Positions 7,105-15,307 are shown, counted from the first letter of the stretch. The stretch is DNA of 15,407 nucleotides from GCA-2687515 sp963582805 (GCA_963582805.1 CAUZTZ010000063.1:1-15407), one strand, 5' to 3'. Made by a program: numbers and translations. The notes: generated by a model from the sequence alone, not told the origin.

Positions 7105-8879
7105 AGTTTCTCCAACCCGCCGGTGCCCCACGCCCCGACATTGTGCGCCCTTGCATCAATCAGTTGCGGCTGAGAGCCGCTCACCGCACCCGATGATCCC
7201 AGCGCCCGAAGGCCGGCGCCGGCGTCCCGTTCCTCGAGCATCGCGGCGAAGCGTTTTTCATCGCGCCAGACCCATTTGTTATCTTGAAGCCGCCCATAGA
7301 CCGCGCCGGTGTGGTAATCGGCGAAGTTGATGGCCGGTATCCGCTGGGCGCAATGGCGCAGAAATTCCAGGTTCGATGCGGGCGCCATTTTATCTTCGAT
7401 ATAGACGTCGCCGGGATACGCCGCCTGAATATTGATTTTGCGGAAGCGGTCAATATCGAGCATGGATTTTATATCGAGGATGGTCATTTCCCCATTCCAG
7501 CCAAAGGCGACCGTGCGCGGCGCCTGGCCATGATCGACGCTGTTGTCGAGAAACTCATAATGGACGCGCTTTTTGGTCCGCGATGCCCAGGTAAAGAACA
7601 ATTGCGGCATGCCGGTATAGGCTTCGATATTGTGGTCCAAAAGATCATCCACCGATTTGTAGCGCCCCACATCGAGGCCGCGCAGCCAGGCCCGCTCCAC
7701 CGTCGCCTCGGGCGGCGTGATCATGAAAAACATATAGATCAAATCGCCGAACCGGGTGAGCAGCGTTGAGGTTTCGGCGCCGTCCTGCTCAGGCGCGAAG
7801 CTGTCAAAGCGGAAGCGGTCGATAAGCAGATGCGACATCTTGCCGGCGGCGGCTTTGTTCGCCATATAGCGGTCGAGCTTCTTGTCGATAATCTCCACCT
7901 CCTGGCCGGTCAGGGTGCCCGCATATTTGTAGGCGGCGCCGAGGCTGTCGTAATCGAGCAGAAACTTGCGCCAGATATCGGGGCTTATCAGGGCAAAGTC
8001 GGCCCACGGGATATCCAATCGTTCCGCCAATTTGCGCTGCAAGGGGCGCAGCGTGCTCTTGCCCGAGGCAGAGGCGCCTTTGACGTTCATGATCACCGTT
8101 TTGGCTTGCGCCGGTAAAAGCCGGTAGCCTTCCCGCGCGGCTGCTTCGAGCACATAAGTGTTGATCGCCGCGCCGATAAGACTGCTGCCATGGTCATTGC
8201 AAACCAGCGTCGCCGCCATTTCGGCGATCATGTCTGCATCACCGATCAGGCGGCCGCGCTTGCCGGCAATCGCCGATGCGATGGTGACCAACGCGCTTAA
8301 ACATGCCCGCTCGAACGGATCATCGGCGGCCTCCGATTGCCGCTGCCATTCCCCAATAACCCGGCGCTCGCGCTCCTCCGTAGTCTCTGAGGGCGCCGCC
8401 GGCTTGGCGCGGCCTCCGGCCAGCCTTAGATACCACGGCCGGGGCGGCGGCGAAGGCCTGGCTTCGGCGAACAGCTCTTGGCGCAGCGCGGCCTGGATGC
8501 GCAACGTCGCCCGGATGCGCAAATCCTCCAGCAATTGTTCAAGCTCTTCCGCGTGGGCCGCGATGTAGCCGTCCAGGACGCGCGACGCCATCAGGCGAAA
8601 ACTGATGCCGAGGTCTTCGTAGTTGGGCCCGTCCGGCACCGCCAGATCGGCGGTCACGCGAATAAGCAATTCGTGGATGATCAGACGGTCGGCCCGAAAA
8701 GCGACCAGCTGGTGCGCCGGCAGGCCGCAAAAATCGCTCAATTCATGCGCCCGCTCGATGCCGGTAGATACGTTTTCGGGCGCGAACATGGTCGAATAGG
8801 GCAAGTACGCGCGCGGCAATTGCGACGCAATTCCGGGATTCCAGGGCCCGAATTCGGTGCTCGATATATCGGCGCACAT
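7101..8879 (-). CDS. P-loop NTPase of unknown role with zeta-toxin/kinase-like C-terminal half
   Basis: 592 residues. I do not recognise the full-length protein. The N-terminal part (about 40-140) is mostly helical with a Glu/Leu/Arg-rich stretch. A Pro/Arg-rich linker follows at about 140-165, then a second helical block at 165-255. The C-terminal half holds a textbook Walker A, GASASGKST (268-276). After it come ISPDIWRKF (298-306) and a hydrophobic strand ending in Asp354 (HLLIDRFRF), which may be Walker B. Arg396, Arg400 and Arg406 could form a lid. SPDxxR after the P-loop is the arrangement of zeta toxins and related small-molecule or sugar kinases. No antitoxin-like partner is adjacent, so a toxin-antitoxin role is not supported. 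The start at ATG 8879 has only a weak ribosome binding site; ATG 8789 is an alternative. It stands alone and is transcribed toward tctA. Confidence 0.8.
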   Translation of the reverse strand: MCADISSTEFGPWNPGIASQLPRAYLPYSTMFAPENVSTGIERAHELSDFCGLPAHQLVAFRADRLIIHELLIRVTADLAVPDGPNYEDLGISFRLMASRVLDGYIAAHAEELEQLLEDLRIRATLRIQAALRQELFAEARPSPPPRPWYLRLAGGRAKPAAPSETTEERERRVIGEWQRQSEAADDPFERACLSALVTIASAIAGKRGRLIGDADMIAEMAATLVCNDHGSSLIGAAINTYVLEAAAREGYRLLPAQAKTVIMNVKGASASGKSTLRPLQRKLAERLDIPWADFALISPDIWRKFLLDYDSLGAAYKYAGTLTGQEVEIIDKKLDRYMANKAAAGKMSHLLIDRFRFDSFAPEQDGAETSTLLTRFGDLIYMFFMITPPEATVERAWLRGLDVGRYKSVDDLLDHNIEAYTGMPQLFFTWASRTKKRVHYEFLDNSVDHGQAPRTVAFGWNGEMTILDIKSMLDIDRFRKINIQAAYPGDVYIEDKMAPASNLEFLRHCAQRIPAINFADYHTGAVYGRLQDNKWVWRDEKRFAAMLEERDAGAGLRALGSSGAVSGSQPQLIDARAHNVGAWGTGGLEKL

Positions 8880-9011
8880 AATGCGGCTAGCCTACTACGG
8901 GCGGCGAAATCGATAAAGTGGGGCATAACAATTGACCGCAATCGGGTTTATCATTATGCAATCCATGCAGCCTATTGGAAGCTGCCTATCCTTTAAGGGG
9001 GAACGTGACAT

Positions 9012-9923
9012 ATGCGGTTAGTGGTCCACGGCCAGCAGGCATTCGGAAAATCCGTTTTGGAGAAACTCCTGGAACGCGGCGAAGACGTCGTCGGCGTGTT
9101 TTGTGCGCCAGTCAAAGAGGGTGGCCGCGTCGATCCAATGCACGAATTTGCCGTGGAAAAAGGCCTGACGGTTCATCAACCCACATCCTGGAGATCCGAA
9201 GAATCATTGGAAATGATCAAATCCTTCGAGCCTGACTTGTGTGTCATGGCCTTTGTCACGTTAATGGTTTCCGAAGCCGTCCTCAACGCGCCTACCCATG
9301 GCACGATCCAGTATCACCCCTCGCTTCTGCCCTTGCACCGGGGGCCCAGCTCCATCAATTGGCCGATCATTCAAGGCGCCACCAAGACCGGCCTTTCCAT
9401 ATTTTGGCCCGATGACGGCCTCGACGAAGGCCCGATCCTCATCCAAAAAGAGATCGATATCGGCCCCGACGACACCCTCGGCAGCATCTATTTCAACCAT
9501 CTGTTTCCCATGGGCGTGGACGCCATGATCGAAGGCGTCGATCTGGTGCGCGCCGGCAATCCGCCCCGAATTGAGCAGGATCATTCGAAGGCAACTTACC
9601 AAAGCTGGTGCAAAAAATCCGACGCCGAATTGGATTTCTCAAAACCGGTGCAAGAGGTTTACAACCTGATCCGGGGCGCCAATCCGCAGCCCGGCGCCTG
9701 GACCGTCTTCGGTGGCAAGGAGCTTTATATATTCGACAGTAAAATCGTCGATGCCTCGGGCACGCCGGGCGAGGTGACCGATGTTTCGGACGCCGGCATC
9801 GTTGTAGCAGCGAAGGGCGGCGGCATCGAGATTGCGCGCGTCCGCCCCGAAGGCTCCGGCAAAATCCCAGCCGCCGAGTTTATTGCCAACTCCGGCATCG
9901 CCAAGGGCGCGGTGCTGGGGTGA
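9012..9923 (+). CDS. Stand-alone 10-formyltetrahydrofolate hydrolase-domain protein (formyltransferase family)
   Basis: 303 residues. The sequence follows the N-terminal hydrolase domain of 10-formyltetrahydrofolate dehydrogenase (ALDH1L1) more closely than methionyl-tRNA formyltransferase. It has the start VVHGQQAFGKSVLEKLL, then YHPSLLPLHRGPSSINW with catalytic His102, and FWPDDGLDEGP with Asp138. These match rat His106 and Asp142 with a constant offset of four. An Rossmann-like N-terminal domain (1-200) is followed by a small C-terminal barrel (about 205-300). The carrier and aldehyde dehydrogenase domains of ALDH1L1 are absent. Expected chemistry is either release of formate from 10-formyl-THF or formyl transfer to another acceptor. 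AAGGGGG about 10 nt upstream supports ATG 9012. It begins a rightward group of three genes. Automatic pipelines would probably call it fmt, which I think is wrong. Confidence 0.88.
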   Translation: MRLVVHGQQAFGKSVLEKLLERGEDVVGVFCAPVKEGGRVDPMHEFAVEKGLTVHQPTSWRSEESLEMIKSFEPDLCVMAFVTLMVSEAVLNAPTHGTIQYHPSLLPLHRGPSSINWPIIQGATKTGLSIFWPDDGLDEGPILIQKEIDIGPDDTLGSIYFNHLFPMGVDAMIEGVDLVRAGNPPRIEQDHSKATYQSWCKKSDAELDFSKPVQEVYNLIRGANPQPGAWTVFGGKELYIFDSKIVDASGTPGEVTDVSDAGIVVAAKGGGIEIARVRPEGSGKIPAAEFIANSGIAKGAVLG

Positions 9924-9968
9924 GGAAATTTCTAAATCCCACAACATCCCGATGGATGCCATAATCAA

Positions 9969-11249
9969 ATGACGGAGGATGATTTGAGCCAGGACTTGCG
10001 TAACGATCCCGTCCGGCTAACGCTGGATAATCAGCCGAGCAGCGAAGGCCGATATAGCGACATCGGCGAGGCGCACCGTGAGGACGATGATTTTTGCGGG
10101 ATTGAGATCCTCGATAATTTTGAGCGCTTCAATCAGGCCAACGATATTTATACAAGGGGCCAGTGGGACTCCCGGATCAGATCGGAAAAAGTGATTAATT
10201 GGTTCAAGGGGATGTTTACGCCCGGCATCGGGGTGAAAAAAAGCGAAGGTTATTCGGCCCGCGATTTCGCCTTGAAGAACGCCGGATGGATGGCGACCAA
10301 TTTGATCATACAGCGCAATCGTCATGCCGACCGAACCGATGGATTCCTCGATTACATCCAGGAATTCTGCCCGCCCAGTGCGGAAAAAATGGAAATCGAA
10401 TCGGTCACGCAGATGACGGCCGAGCTTAAACATGCCTGCCGCACCTTCGGCGCCAGCGATGTCGGTATCACCGCTTTTGATCCGAGATGGCATTACACCA
10501 AAAATTTCTCGGCCAAGACCTTGGCCGAAAAGGCGTATGGGATACCGGACGGTTTGCCGAATGTGATCGTTGTGTTGACCGAAATGGATCACGATGTCAT
10601 CCGCACCTACCCTTCCGCAACCGCCGGGATGGCGACCGGCGCCGGCTATTCCCATGATTGTGCGATGACCCTCTCGATCGCCACTTTTATCCAGAACATG
10701 GGCTACCGGGCGGTGGCGACGGTCAACGATACCTCGCAATGCATTCCCTACGCCATCCAGGCGGGCCTCGGGGAATACGGTCGCCATGGCCTTTTGATCC
10801 ATCCCAAATTCGGGCCGCGCTTGCGGATCGGGCGTATACATACGGATTTGCCGTTGCACCACGACAAACCCATCCGCTTTGGCGTCCGCGAATTTTGCGG
10901 GATTTGCCGGCGCTGCTCCGATGCCTGTCCGCCGCAGGCCATCCCCGCCGGCGCGCCCCAGGACGAGATTATCAATCAGTCGAATATTGTCGGTATACGC
11001 AAATGGACCGTCGATGCCGAAAAATGTTTCAAATATTGGGTCAACCAGGGAACCGAATGCGGCATTTGCATACGCGTTTGCCCCTACAATAAGGACCCGC
11101 AAAGCCGGTGGGTCCGGCTTTACCATCGTTTGTGGCTGAAACTCGCGGCGTCACCGTTTAAACAACTGGCCTTGTGGCTGGATATCAATCTTGGCTTCGG
11201 TGGCCGATTGCGCCCCAACGAATATTGGAAAACCAAATTGCGCCGGTAG
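9969..11249 (+). CDS. Reductive dehalogenase-like (RdhA-type) 4Fe-4S protein, no Tat signal
   Basis: 426 residues. The segment at about 225-375 follows PceA-type reductive dehalogenases: GAGYSHDCAM, then TVNDTSQCIPYAIQAGLGE, then HPKFGPRLRIGRIHTDLPL. Tyr227, Asn253 and Arg286 match the PceA catalytic residues Tyr246, Asn272 and Arg305, with identical spacing of 26 and 33 residues. Two ferredoxin motifs follow: Cys310/313/316/320 and Cys353/364/367/371. Such proteins bind a corrinoid and two 4Fe-4S clusters. Unlike respiratory RdhA there is no twin-arginine signal and no RdhB partner. Unlike NpRdhA-type enzymes there is no C-terminal flavin/ferredoxin reductase domain. The protein is therefore predicted to be cytoplasmic and to need a separate electron donor. 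The start is uncertain: TTG 9984 has GGAGG 5 nt upstream, while ATG 9969 has little. The substrate is unknown and need not be halogenated. QueG is the main related alternative, but the sequence fits RdhA better. Confidence 0.85.
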   Translation: MTEDDLSQDLRNDPVRLTLDNQPSSEGRYSDIGEAHREDDDFCGIEILDNFERFNQANDIYTRGQWDSRIRSEKVINWFKGMFTPGIGVKKSEGYSARDFALKNAGWMATNLIIQRNRHADRTDGFLDYIQEFCPPSAEKMEIESVTQMTAELKHACRTFGASDVGITAFDPRWHYTKNFSAKTLAEKAYGIPDGLPNVIVVLTEMDHDVIRTYPSATAGMATGAGYSHDCAMTLSIATFIQNMGYRAVATVNDTSQCIPYAIQAGLGEYGRHGLLIHPKFGPRLRIGRIHTDLPLHHDKPIRFGVREFCGICRRCSDACPPQAIPAGAPQDEIINQSNIVGIRKWTVDAEKCFKYWVNQGTECGICIRVCPYNKDPQSRWVRLYHRLWLKLAASPFKQLALWLDINLGFGGRLRPNEYWKTKLRR

Positions 11250-11274
11250 TCGCCAGCCATCAGAAAGTTCGAAT

Positions 11275-12807
11275 ATGGATAAGCGCACACTTGGCCAGGT
11301 TCTTGACGCCAATATTGCCCACCATGGAAACCGGCCGGCAATAATCGCCGGTCAGGACCGTTGGACCTATGGCGAATTTGGGGCACGGATATACAAGCTG
11401 GCGGAGGTTCTGGCAGACCTTGGCTTGTCGCGCGGCGACCGCTATGGGATTTTTGCCAAAAATAGCGCCGCGTTCGAAGAATTGCGTTGGGCAGGGTTCG
11501 TTACCGGTATTGTTCCGGTGGTGATCAACTGGCGGCTGGCCCCTCCCGAAATAGCGCATGTGCTTGATGATTCCGCCTGCCGTATAATTTTTCTGGACGA
11601 AGCATTTACCCAAGTCTTTGACGATCCAAATTTGCGCCAATGGCAAGACCGGTTGCAGCCACTTGGGGCTATTCTGGAAGCGCGGATTGCGGCGGTGCGG
11701 CCTGCCGGAACACCCGCTCAAGCCGGTGATATCTATCCCGATGACGACGCCATGCTGTTTTATACCGGCGGGACGACCGGGCGCGCCAAGGGGGTGCGGC
11801 TGAGCCACTGGAACATCATATCCTGCGGCATCGCCTTTGGTCTGGGCGTCGGCGCCAGGCCCGGCGATATATTCCTTCATGTGGCGCCGATGTTTCATTC
11901 CGCCGATTTGCTGGCGACCGCCTGGTTTCTGGGTGGCGCGGCGCACTGCTATTTGGCCGACTTTTCGCCCGCCGGGTTTTTGGAGGCAATTGCCAACAAC
12001 CAGGCGAGCGTCACGGTAACGGTGCCGGCCATGCTGATGGCGGTTGTGAGCGCGCCGGGCCTCATCGATGCCGACACGTCGTCCCTAAGAACGCTGATAT
12101 TCGGCGCATCGCCGATGGCGTTTGAATGGACCGAACGGGTCGCCGCCGCCTTCCCCGATGCCGATTTTTTGAATTGCTATGGCTTGACCGAAACGGCCCC
12201 GGATTTGACAATTTTCGAGGCCAGGGCGTTTCGCACCGCCATCGAAAGCGGCGACCGCGCCGGCATTGTAACCTCGGTCGGAAAGCCCAACGCCTTGGTC
12301 GATTTGCGGCTTATGGGCCCGGATGGCGAAGCGGTGGAGCCCGGTGGCGTTGGCGAGCTATGGGCGCGCGGCCCGAACATTATGAAGGGGTACCTCAATC
12401 TGCCCGATGAAACGGCCGCGGCCATCTCCGACGGGTGGCTGCATACAGGCGACGTGGCCCGGATCGATGAAGACGGTTATGTCTACCTGCTGGACCGCTT
12501 GAAGGACCTGGTCATAACGGGCGGCGAGAATGTTTACTCAGCGGAGGTCGAGGCAGCCCTGCACCGGCACGCCGCCGTCGCCGAGGCCGCCGTTATCGGC
12601 GTTGCCGACGGCCATCTCGGCGAAACGTTGTTCGCGGTCATCGTTTTGCGCGCCGGCGCGGAGGCTACGCCCGACGCATTGATCAGCCATTGCCGGAATT
12701 TGATCGGCGGTTTCAAAATCCCCCGGCGATACGCCTTTGTCGATAGCTTGCCTAAAAGCGCCCTTGGAAAGGTCCTGAAAGCAGATCTAAGAAGCCAGTA
12801 TTCTTGA
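11275..12807 (+). CDS. AMP-forming acyl-CoA synthetase (ANL superfamily)
   Basis: 510 residues, typical length. It would activate a carboxylic acid to its CoA thioester through an acyl-adenylate. Motifs in order: the phosphate loop YTGGTTGRAKG (163-173), with Gly replacing the usual Ser; the aromatic/adenine motif CYGLTET (301-307); HTGD (390-393); the hinge region around DRLKDLVITGGENV (407-420); and the catalytic lysine Lys499 in PKSALGKVLK. The long-chain/medium-chain FadD3-like and aryl-CoA ligase branches are both possible, and the substrate cannot be read from sequence. The frame is open back to ATG 11191 inside the upstream gene, but ATG 11275 starts the family-like N-terminus and lies 25 bp after the RdhA-like stop. 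It is probably co-transcribed with the two genes before it. Confidence 0.94.
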   Translation: MDKRTLGQVLDANIAHHGNRPAIIAGQDRWTYGEFGARIYKLAEVLADLGLSRGDRYGIFAKNSAAFEELRWAGFVTGIVPVVINWRLAPPEIAHVLDDSACRIIFLDEAFTQVFDDPNLRQWQDRLQPLGAILEARIAAVRPAGTPAQAGDIYPDDDAMLFYTGGTTGRAKGVRLSHWNIISCGIAFGLGVGARPGDIFLHVAPMFHSADLLATAWFLGGAAHCYLADFSPAGFLEAIANNQASVTVTVPAMLMAVVSAPGLIDADTSSLRTLIFGASPMAFEWTERVAAAFPDADFLNCYGLTETAPDLTIFEARAFRTAIESGDRAGIVTSVGKPNALVDLRLMGPDGEAVEPGGVGELWARGPNIMKGYLNLPDETAAAISDGWLHTGDVARIDEDGYVYLLDRLKDLVITGGENVYSAEVEAALHRHAAVAEAAVIGVADGHLGETLFAVIVLRAGAEATPDALISHCRNLIGGFKIPRRYAFVDSLPKSALGKVLKADLRSQYS

Positions 12808-12826
12808 GGTGCGGAATAGGGACATG

Positions 12827-13777
12827 TCAGCCAAACCTCGGAAACAACGCCGCTGCATTGCCCCGATCAACCCCGGCGCGCCCGGCATCATCGAAACCAT
12901 CCCAGCCGTCCAGTCCCGCTGTCTCGGCGGCGACCGCGTCTTCCGGGATATAGGGATAATCGGTGCCGAACAGGATGCGCGACGGATCGGCGATGGCGGC
13001 CAGGCCGGCCAGCGGCACCGCATCCCCCGATAGCGCCGTATCGAACCAGAAGTTGCGCACCGCCGCGGCAATGCCTTCCGGGTAGTTCTCCTGAAACGGT
13101 GTCCGCGCATCGAAAATGGCCGCCCGGTGCACCAGGAACGGCAGCGTTCCCCCCGCGTGCGACAGGATAAAACGGATGTTTGGATAGCGGGCGACGACGC
13201 CCTTTAGAATGAGATTGACGGCGACGCGGGTGGTTTCGAACGGATAATCGATCAGCATCCTCGGGATATCCCAGCCGTCCGCCTCGGTCCCCGGCGGATA
13301 ACAGGGATGGATCAGCACAGCCGCGCCGCGCCGGTCCAACTCGGCATAAACCGGCTCGAAATCGGGATGGCCCATATAGCGGTCATCGACGCTGGTCAGC
13401 AAGGTGATGCCGTCGAGGTTCAATTCATCGAACAGGCGGGCGATTTCTTCGAGGGACGCATCCACATCGGGGAGCGGCAAAAATGCAAAGCCGCCGAACT
13501 TGCCCGGATGGGCGGCGGCCAATTCGGCCAGATAGTCGTTGCATTGGCGCGCCAATCCTTGCGTTTCGCCGGCATCGCCAAACCAGATGCCGGGCGAAGT
13601 AAAGGACAGGATGGACGCGGCGATATCGCGGGCCTCCATGAGCGCCAAGGATTTCTCCGGCGTCCATTTCGGAAAACTGCCATAGGCGGTGCCGGTGAGC
13701 CCGGCGCGGCCCTGGGCCTCCATATAAAATTCGGGCAACACGTGGTGGTGGACGTCGATGCGGTTGCGCGCGGGCAT
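12827..13777 (-). CDS. Amidohydrolase of the ACMSD/decarboxylase family
   Basis: 316 residues forming a single metal-dependent TIM-barrel domain (amidohydrolase 2 family). Metal and catalytic residues visible are the HxH pair His10/His12 (RIDVHHHVLPE), His157 (VLIHPCYPP), His207 (LSHAGGTLPF) and Asp273 (LFGTDYPY). This is the ligand set of aminocarboxymuconate-semialdehyde decarboxylase, gamma-resorcylate decarboxylase and related non-oxidative decarboxylases or hydrolases. The substrate is unknown. The frame runs back to 13846, but ATG 13777 is preceded by a very strong AGGAGG 6 nt away, which decides the start. It converges on the acyl-CoA synthetase gene, 19 bp away, so it is separately transcribed but may serve the same pathway. 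A carboxylated or ring-cleaved aromatic substrate is a reasonable guess. Confidence 0.9.
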   Translation of the reverse strand: MPARNRIDVHHHVLPEFYMEAQGRAGLTGTAYGSFPKWTPEKSLALMEARDIAASILSFTSPGIWFGDAGETQGLARQCNDYLAELAAAHPGKFGGFAFLPLPDVDASLEEIARLFDELNLDGITLLTSVDDRYMGHPDFEPVYAELDRRGAAVLIHPCYPPGTEADGWDIPRMLIDYPFETTRVAVNLILKGVVARYPNIRFILSHAGGTLPFLVHRAAIFDARTPFQENYPEGIAAAVRNFWFDTALSGDAVPLAGLAAIADPSRILFGTDYPYIPEDAVAAETAGLDGWDGFDDAGRAGVDRGNAAALFPRFG

Positions 13778-13951
13778 TTGGCTCCTCCTGAAACTGATTA
13801 ACCCATGAATAAAGCGATCATAAATCCGCCGGGCCGGGCGCGCCACTCACATTGCGCGCCCACCGGGGCCAGGGAAGCCGACGCCTAAAATTTCAAGCCC
13901 CCATCTTTAAATCGGGCCGCCCCGCTCCAATATCTTGAATATCGGAATTGC

Positions 13952-15307
13952 ATGGTAATGAAGATGTCCCGAACGGTTTTGATATCCTCTGTGGCGGTGG
14001 CGGTTCTCGCAAGTGCGGGAGCAGTATTTGCCGTAATTTCCGCTAATGACCGGCCGTCGCCCAAACGCACCGCCAAAATCATTACGGCGCCGAAAACCAC
14101 GAAGGCTCTGCGCAACCGGCGCGTCCACCTCGGCAAAGCCAATTCCAATGGGCAGCGGAACAGCCAGCGCCGAGGCGCCCCGGCCCGCCCAAACCAGGAC
14201 AATCTGCCCTACGAGCCCGGCGAATTGCTAGTCGCGAACGCGCCGTCCGGTTTCCAGGCCGCCGCCAAAACCTTAGGGCTAACCGCCACCCGAAGCACCC
14301 GGCTGAAGGGCCTCGGCATGACAATGCAGCGGCTCAAACAGAGCCGTACGGGCGCGGCGGAGCCTTCCATATTCACCGTCCGGCGCCGGCTGCAACGACG
14401 TTTCCCGAACATGCTCGTCGACGTCAACCAGCATTATGACCTGGCGGCGGCTACGAGCCGGCGGTCGGCGCCCAAGTGGAAGGGCAAAAGCTGGGCGCGC
14501 TGGGCCATGGGCTGGCAGAACGTGCCCGAACGGTACGGCGCCAATCTCTCCCTCGGCGTTATCGACACCAGCGTCGATGCCTCCCATCCGGCCCTGCTCG
14601 GCAAAAATATTCGCTTCCGGTCGTTCCACAGGGAAGGGCGGAAACCCAGCACATCCGGTCATGGAACCGCTATCGCCGCCATGCTGGTTGGCAATGCCAG
14701 CATCGACGGATGGGGCGGACTGGTGCCCGGCGCCAAACTTTTTGCGGCCAATGTGTTTGAAGTCACCAAGTCGGGGCGCACGGTCTCCAGCCTCGAAGCC
14801 TTCATGAAGGCCATGGACTGGATGATTGTCAACGAAGTCCAGGTGGTCAATTTGAGCATCGCCGGCTCTTCCAGCCAGCTGATGAACGCCGCGGTGCAAA
14901 AAGCCCTCTACAATAATGTGGTGCTGGTAGCGGCGGCGGGTAACTTCGGCCGCGCGGCGCGGCCCGCCTACCCGGCAGCTTACCGGAATGTGCTGGCGGT
15001 TACCGCCATCGATAGGAATTTGCGCTCCTACAACCACGCCAACCGGGGCGCCTATATCGATTTCGCCATGCCCGGCGTTGCCGCCTGGACCGCCGTGCCC
15101 GGCGGCGGCGCCTATCAAAGCGGCACCTCGTTCGCGGCGCCATTCATCACCGCTCTCGCCGGCATGGAATTGGCTTCCTCGAATAAATTTCCGAGCCTCG
15201 CCATGCTGACAAAACGCCTGTCGGCGAATTCCAAGGACTTAGGCGCGCGCGGGCGCGACAAAACCTACGGCTGGGGATTTGTCGAATACAAGCCCAACTG
15301 CGGCTAG
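13952..15307 (+). CDS. Exported S8 family serine protease (subtilisin-like)
   Basis: 451 residues. The N-terminus (1-31) is a signal peptide or membrane anchor with a hydrophobic core at 8-30 and possible cuts after Ala27 or Ala31. A very basic, Pro/Asn-rich linker (32-84) follows. Residues 86-165 (from YEPGELLV) look like a fervidolysin-type propeptide that inhibits and folds the enzyme. The catalytic domain has Asp205 (GVIDTSVDASHP), His237 (SGHGTAIAAML), oxyanion Asn331 (AAAGNFG) and Ser393 (SGTSFAAP), so it is predicted to be active. The only cysteine is the penultimate residue, Cys450. It probably acts in the periplasm or outside the cell. GGAA about 6 nt upstream favours ATG 13952; ATG 13958 and 13964 are in frame. 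It stands alone, divergent from the amidohydrolase, and is followed by a terminator-like hairpin. Confidence 0.93.
   Translation: MVMKMSRTVLISSVAVAVLASAGAVFAVISANDRPSPKRTAKIITAPKTTKALRNRRVHLGKANSNGQRNSQRRGAPARPNQDNLPYEPGELLVANAPSGFQAAAKTLGLTATRSTRLKGLGMTMQRLKQSRTGAAEPSIFTVRRRLQRRFPNMLVDVNQHYDLAAATSRRSAPKWKGKSWARWAMGWQNVPERYGANLSLGVIDTSVDASHPALLGKNIRFRSFHREGRKPSTSGHGTAIAAMLVGNASIDGWGGLVPGAKLFAANVFEVTKSGRTVSSLEAFMKAMDWMIVNEVQVVNLSIAGSSSQLMNAAVQKALYNNVVLVAAAGNFGRAARPAYPAAYRNVLAVTAIDRNLRSYNHANRGAYIDFAMPGVAAWTAVPGGGAYQSGTSFAAPFITALAGMELASSNKFPSLAMLTKRLSANSKDLGARGRDKTYGWGFVEYKPNCG

Noticed and set aside
5608..7131. A 507-codon open frame antisense to tctA
   Set aside because: The translation is rich in His, Gln, Arg and Asp with no membrane or domain pattern. 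It mirrors the strongly biased codons of tctA, whose family signatures are beyond doubt.
7101..8879. Toxin-antitoxin module around the zeta-like protein
   Set aside because: No small antitoxin-sized gene sits next to it. The flanking genes are a transporter and a formyl-THF hydrolase, and the protein is much larger than typical zeta toxins.
8932..8960. TTGACC followed by TATGCA upstream of the formyl-THF hydrolase gene, as a promoter
   Set aside because: Spacing is 17 bp but the -10 box matches only 3 of 6 bases, and better -10 words are at the wrong distance.
10017..11126. A 369-codon leftward frame antisense to the RdhA-like gene
   Set aside because: The sense strand carries two intact cysteine motifs and conserved catalytic residues; the antisense product matches nothing I know.
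14279..15118. A 279-codon leftward frame antisense to the S8 protease
   Set aside because: Shadow of a gene with a complete catalytic triad; the translation is His/Gly-rich without domains.
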